5,801 bases of DNA from Lutibacter sp. (GTDB lineage: Bacteria; Bacteroidota; Bacteroidia; Flavobacteriales; Flavobacteriaceae), in contig DPCK01000004.1 of NCBI GenBank assembly GCA_003516285.1, positions 3,427 to 9,227 on the forward strand. Direction: 5' to 3'. Positions 5,164-5,801 of this stretch are shown piece by piece. How positions within the stretch are numbered: position 1 is the first letter of the stretch; each line of letters opens with the position of its first letter. The notes under the pieces are model-generated. The model did no database searches, had not been told where the DNA came from, and saw only the letters and a list, made by a program, of their open reading frames with translations. The translations under genes and the position numbers were made by a program.

Positions 5164-5801
5164 ATGGACATCAACTTCAATAAAAATGAAGATTTCAATA
5201 AACTTCAACTCGCGGTACTGAAAAAAAAACTGGTAAATGTTTATAAAGGCGGCGGAGAAAAAAGAACCGAGAAACACAGAGACAACGGTAAGTTAACGGC
5301 AAGGGAACGCATAGATTATCTTTTCGATGCCAAAAGCCATTCCATAGAAATTGGTGCATTGGTTGGTGATGGAATGTACCCAGAACACGGCGGGTGTCCG
5401 TCGGGCGGCGTCATCGTTAAAATTGGCTATATCAAAGGAAAACAATGCATTGTGGTGGCCAACGACGCTACCGTAAAAGCCGGAGCCTGGTTTCCAATCA
5501 CCGGAAAAAAGAATTTACGTGCACAGGAAATTTCCATGGAAAATAGATTGCCAATTATATATTTGGTGGATAGCGCAGGCGTTTATTTGCCTATGCAAGA
5601 TGAAATTTTTCCAGATAAAGAACACTTCGGAAGAATTTTCAGGAACAATGCGGTGATGAGCAGTATGGGAATTACCCAAATTTCTGCAGTGATGGGAAGT
5701 TGTGTCGCCGGTGGCGCCTATTTGCCGATTATGAGCGATGAAACCATTATTGTGGATAAAACCGGAAGCATCTTTTTGGCAGGAAGTTATTTGGTGAAAG
5801 C
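5164..5801 (+). CDS. Acyl-CoA carboxylase carboxyltransferase (beta) subunit, 3' end cut off by the window
   Basis: The ATG at 5164 opens a frame that continues to the window edge; 212 codons are visible of an expected 530-545. The protein is the carboxyltransferase subunit of a biotin-dependent acyl-CoA carboxylase, which moves the carboxyl group from carboxybiotin to an acyl-CoA. It reads like the methylcrotonyl-CoA carboxylase branch: YKGGGEK (27-33), LTARERID (44-51), ANDATVKAGAWFPIT (99-113), RAQEI (119-123), YLVDSAGVYLP (133-143), FPDKEHFGRIF (149-159) and MGSCVAGGAYLP (177-188), which holds the Gly-rich acyl-CoA oxyanion loop. Propionyl-CoA carboxylases differ in several of these segments, so leucine catabolism is the best guess, but the exact substrate is uncertain. 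The gene is divergent from the reductase operon. A run of nine A residues at 5221-5229 lies within codons 20-22 without breaking the frame. Confidence 0.9.
   Translation, partial: MDINFNKNEDFNKLQLAVLKKKLVNVYKGGGEKRTEKHRDNGKLTARERIDYLFDAKSHSIEIGALVGDGMYPEHGGCPSGGVIVKIGYIKGKQCIVVANDATVKAGAWFPITGKKNLRAQEISMENRLPIIYLVDSAGVYLPMQDEIFPDKEHFGRIFRNNAVMSSMGITQISAVMGSCVAGGAYLPIMSDETIIVDKTGSIFLAGSYLVK

Noticed and set aside
5221..5229. Run of nine A residues as a possible frameshift or programmed slippage site
   Set aside because: The frame is intact on both sides and the run encodes Lys codons in a variable N-terminal region, so there is no sign that slippage is used.
1..5801. Possible novel defence, mobile or RNA-based system
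   Set aside because: All complete genes belong to recognisable metabolic, regulatory or redox families. I see no transposase, integrase, terminal repeats, CRISPR-like repeats, tRNA or toxin-antitoxin-like pair.

Overview
The window looks like chromosomal DNA from a member of the Bacteroidota, most likely Flavobacteriia. The DNA is AT-rich, start codons lack clear Shine-Dalgarno sequences, and upstream regions carry the Bacteroidota -7 promoter element TAnnTTTG: TATGTTTG before aceB, TACCTTTG before the regulator and TATATTTG before the reductase operon. The proteins also read like flavobacterial orthologues. This is inferred from motifs and remembered family sequences, not from a database search.

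Layout. At the left edge, 12 codons of a minus-strand gene start at 38; the position and the short N-terminus suit isocitrate lyase (aceA). A strong inverted repeat (78-111) separates it from a complete malate synthase gene, aceB (minus, 1713-115), so the left third is probably a glyoxylate-shunt aceBA operon. Divergent from it across a 121-bp gap is a 491-residue regulator of the RamB/PrpR (ScfR) type: an XRE helix-turn-helix, a degenerate IrrE-like domain and a C-terminal acyl-CoA-sensor-like domain with a cysteine cluster. The gap holds a perfect 14-bp palindrome and a repeated 9-bp half-site, placed to suit control of aceB and autoregulation.

The regulator converges on a three-gene minus-strand operon with a 4-bp stop-codon overlap. 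In transcription order the operon is an NAD(P)H-dependent FMN reductase, a MarR-family repressor and a pirin-family cupin protein. Its promoter region carries a palindrome (TACCTAGGTA core) where the -33 element should be, plus a third half-site, which is the expected arrangement for MarR autorepression. At the right edge is a divergent, truncated gene for the carboxyltransferase (beta) subunit of a methylcrotonyl-CoA-type acyl-CoA carboxylase.

The genes fit ordinary metabolism: acetyl-CoA assimilation by the glyoxylate shunt under an acyl-CoA-responsive regulator, a small redox or aromatic-stress operon, and branched-chain acyl-CoA carboxylation that could feed acetyl-CoA to the shunt. I see no mobile element, RNA gene, CRISPR array or clearly new multi-gene system. 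The most interesting signals are the two operator regions, the probably leaderless regulator mRNA and the cysteine cluster of the regulator.
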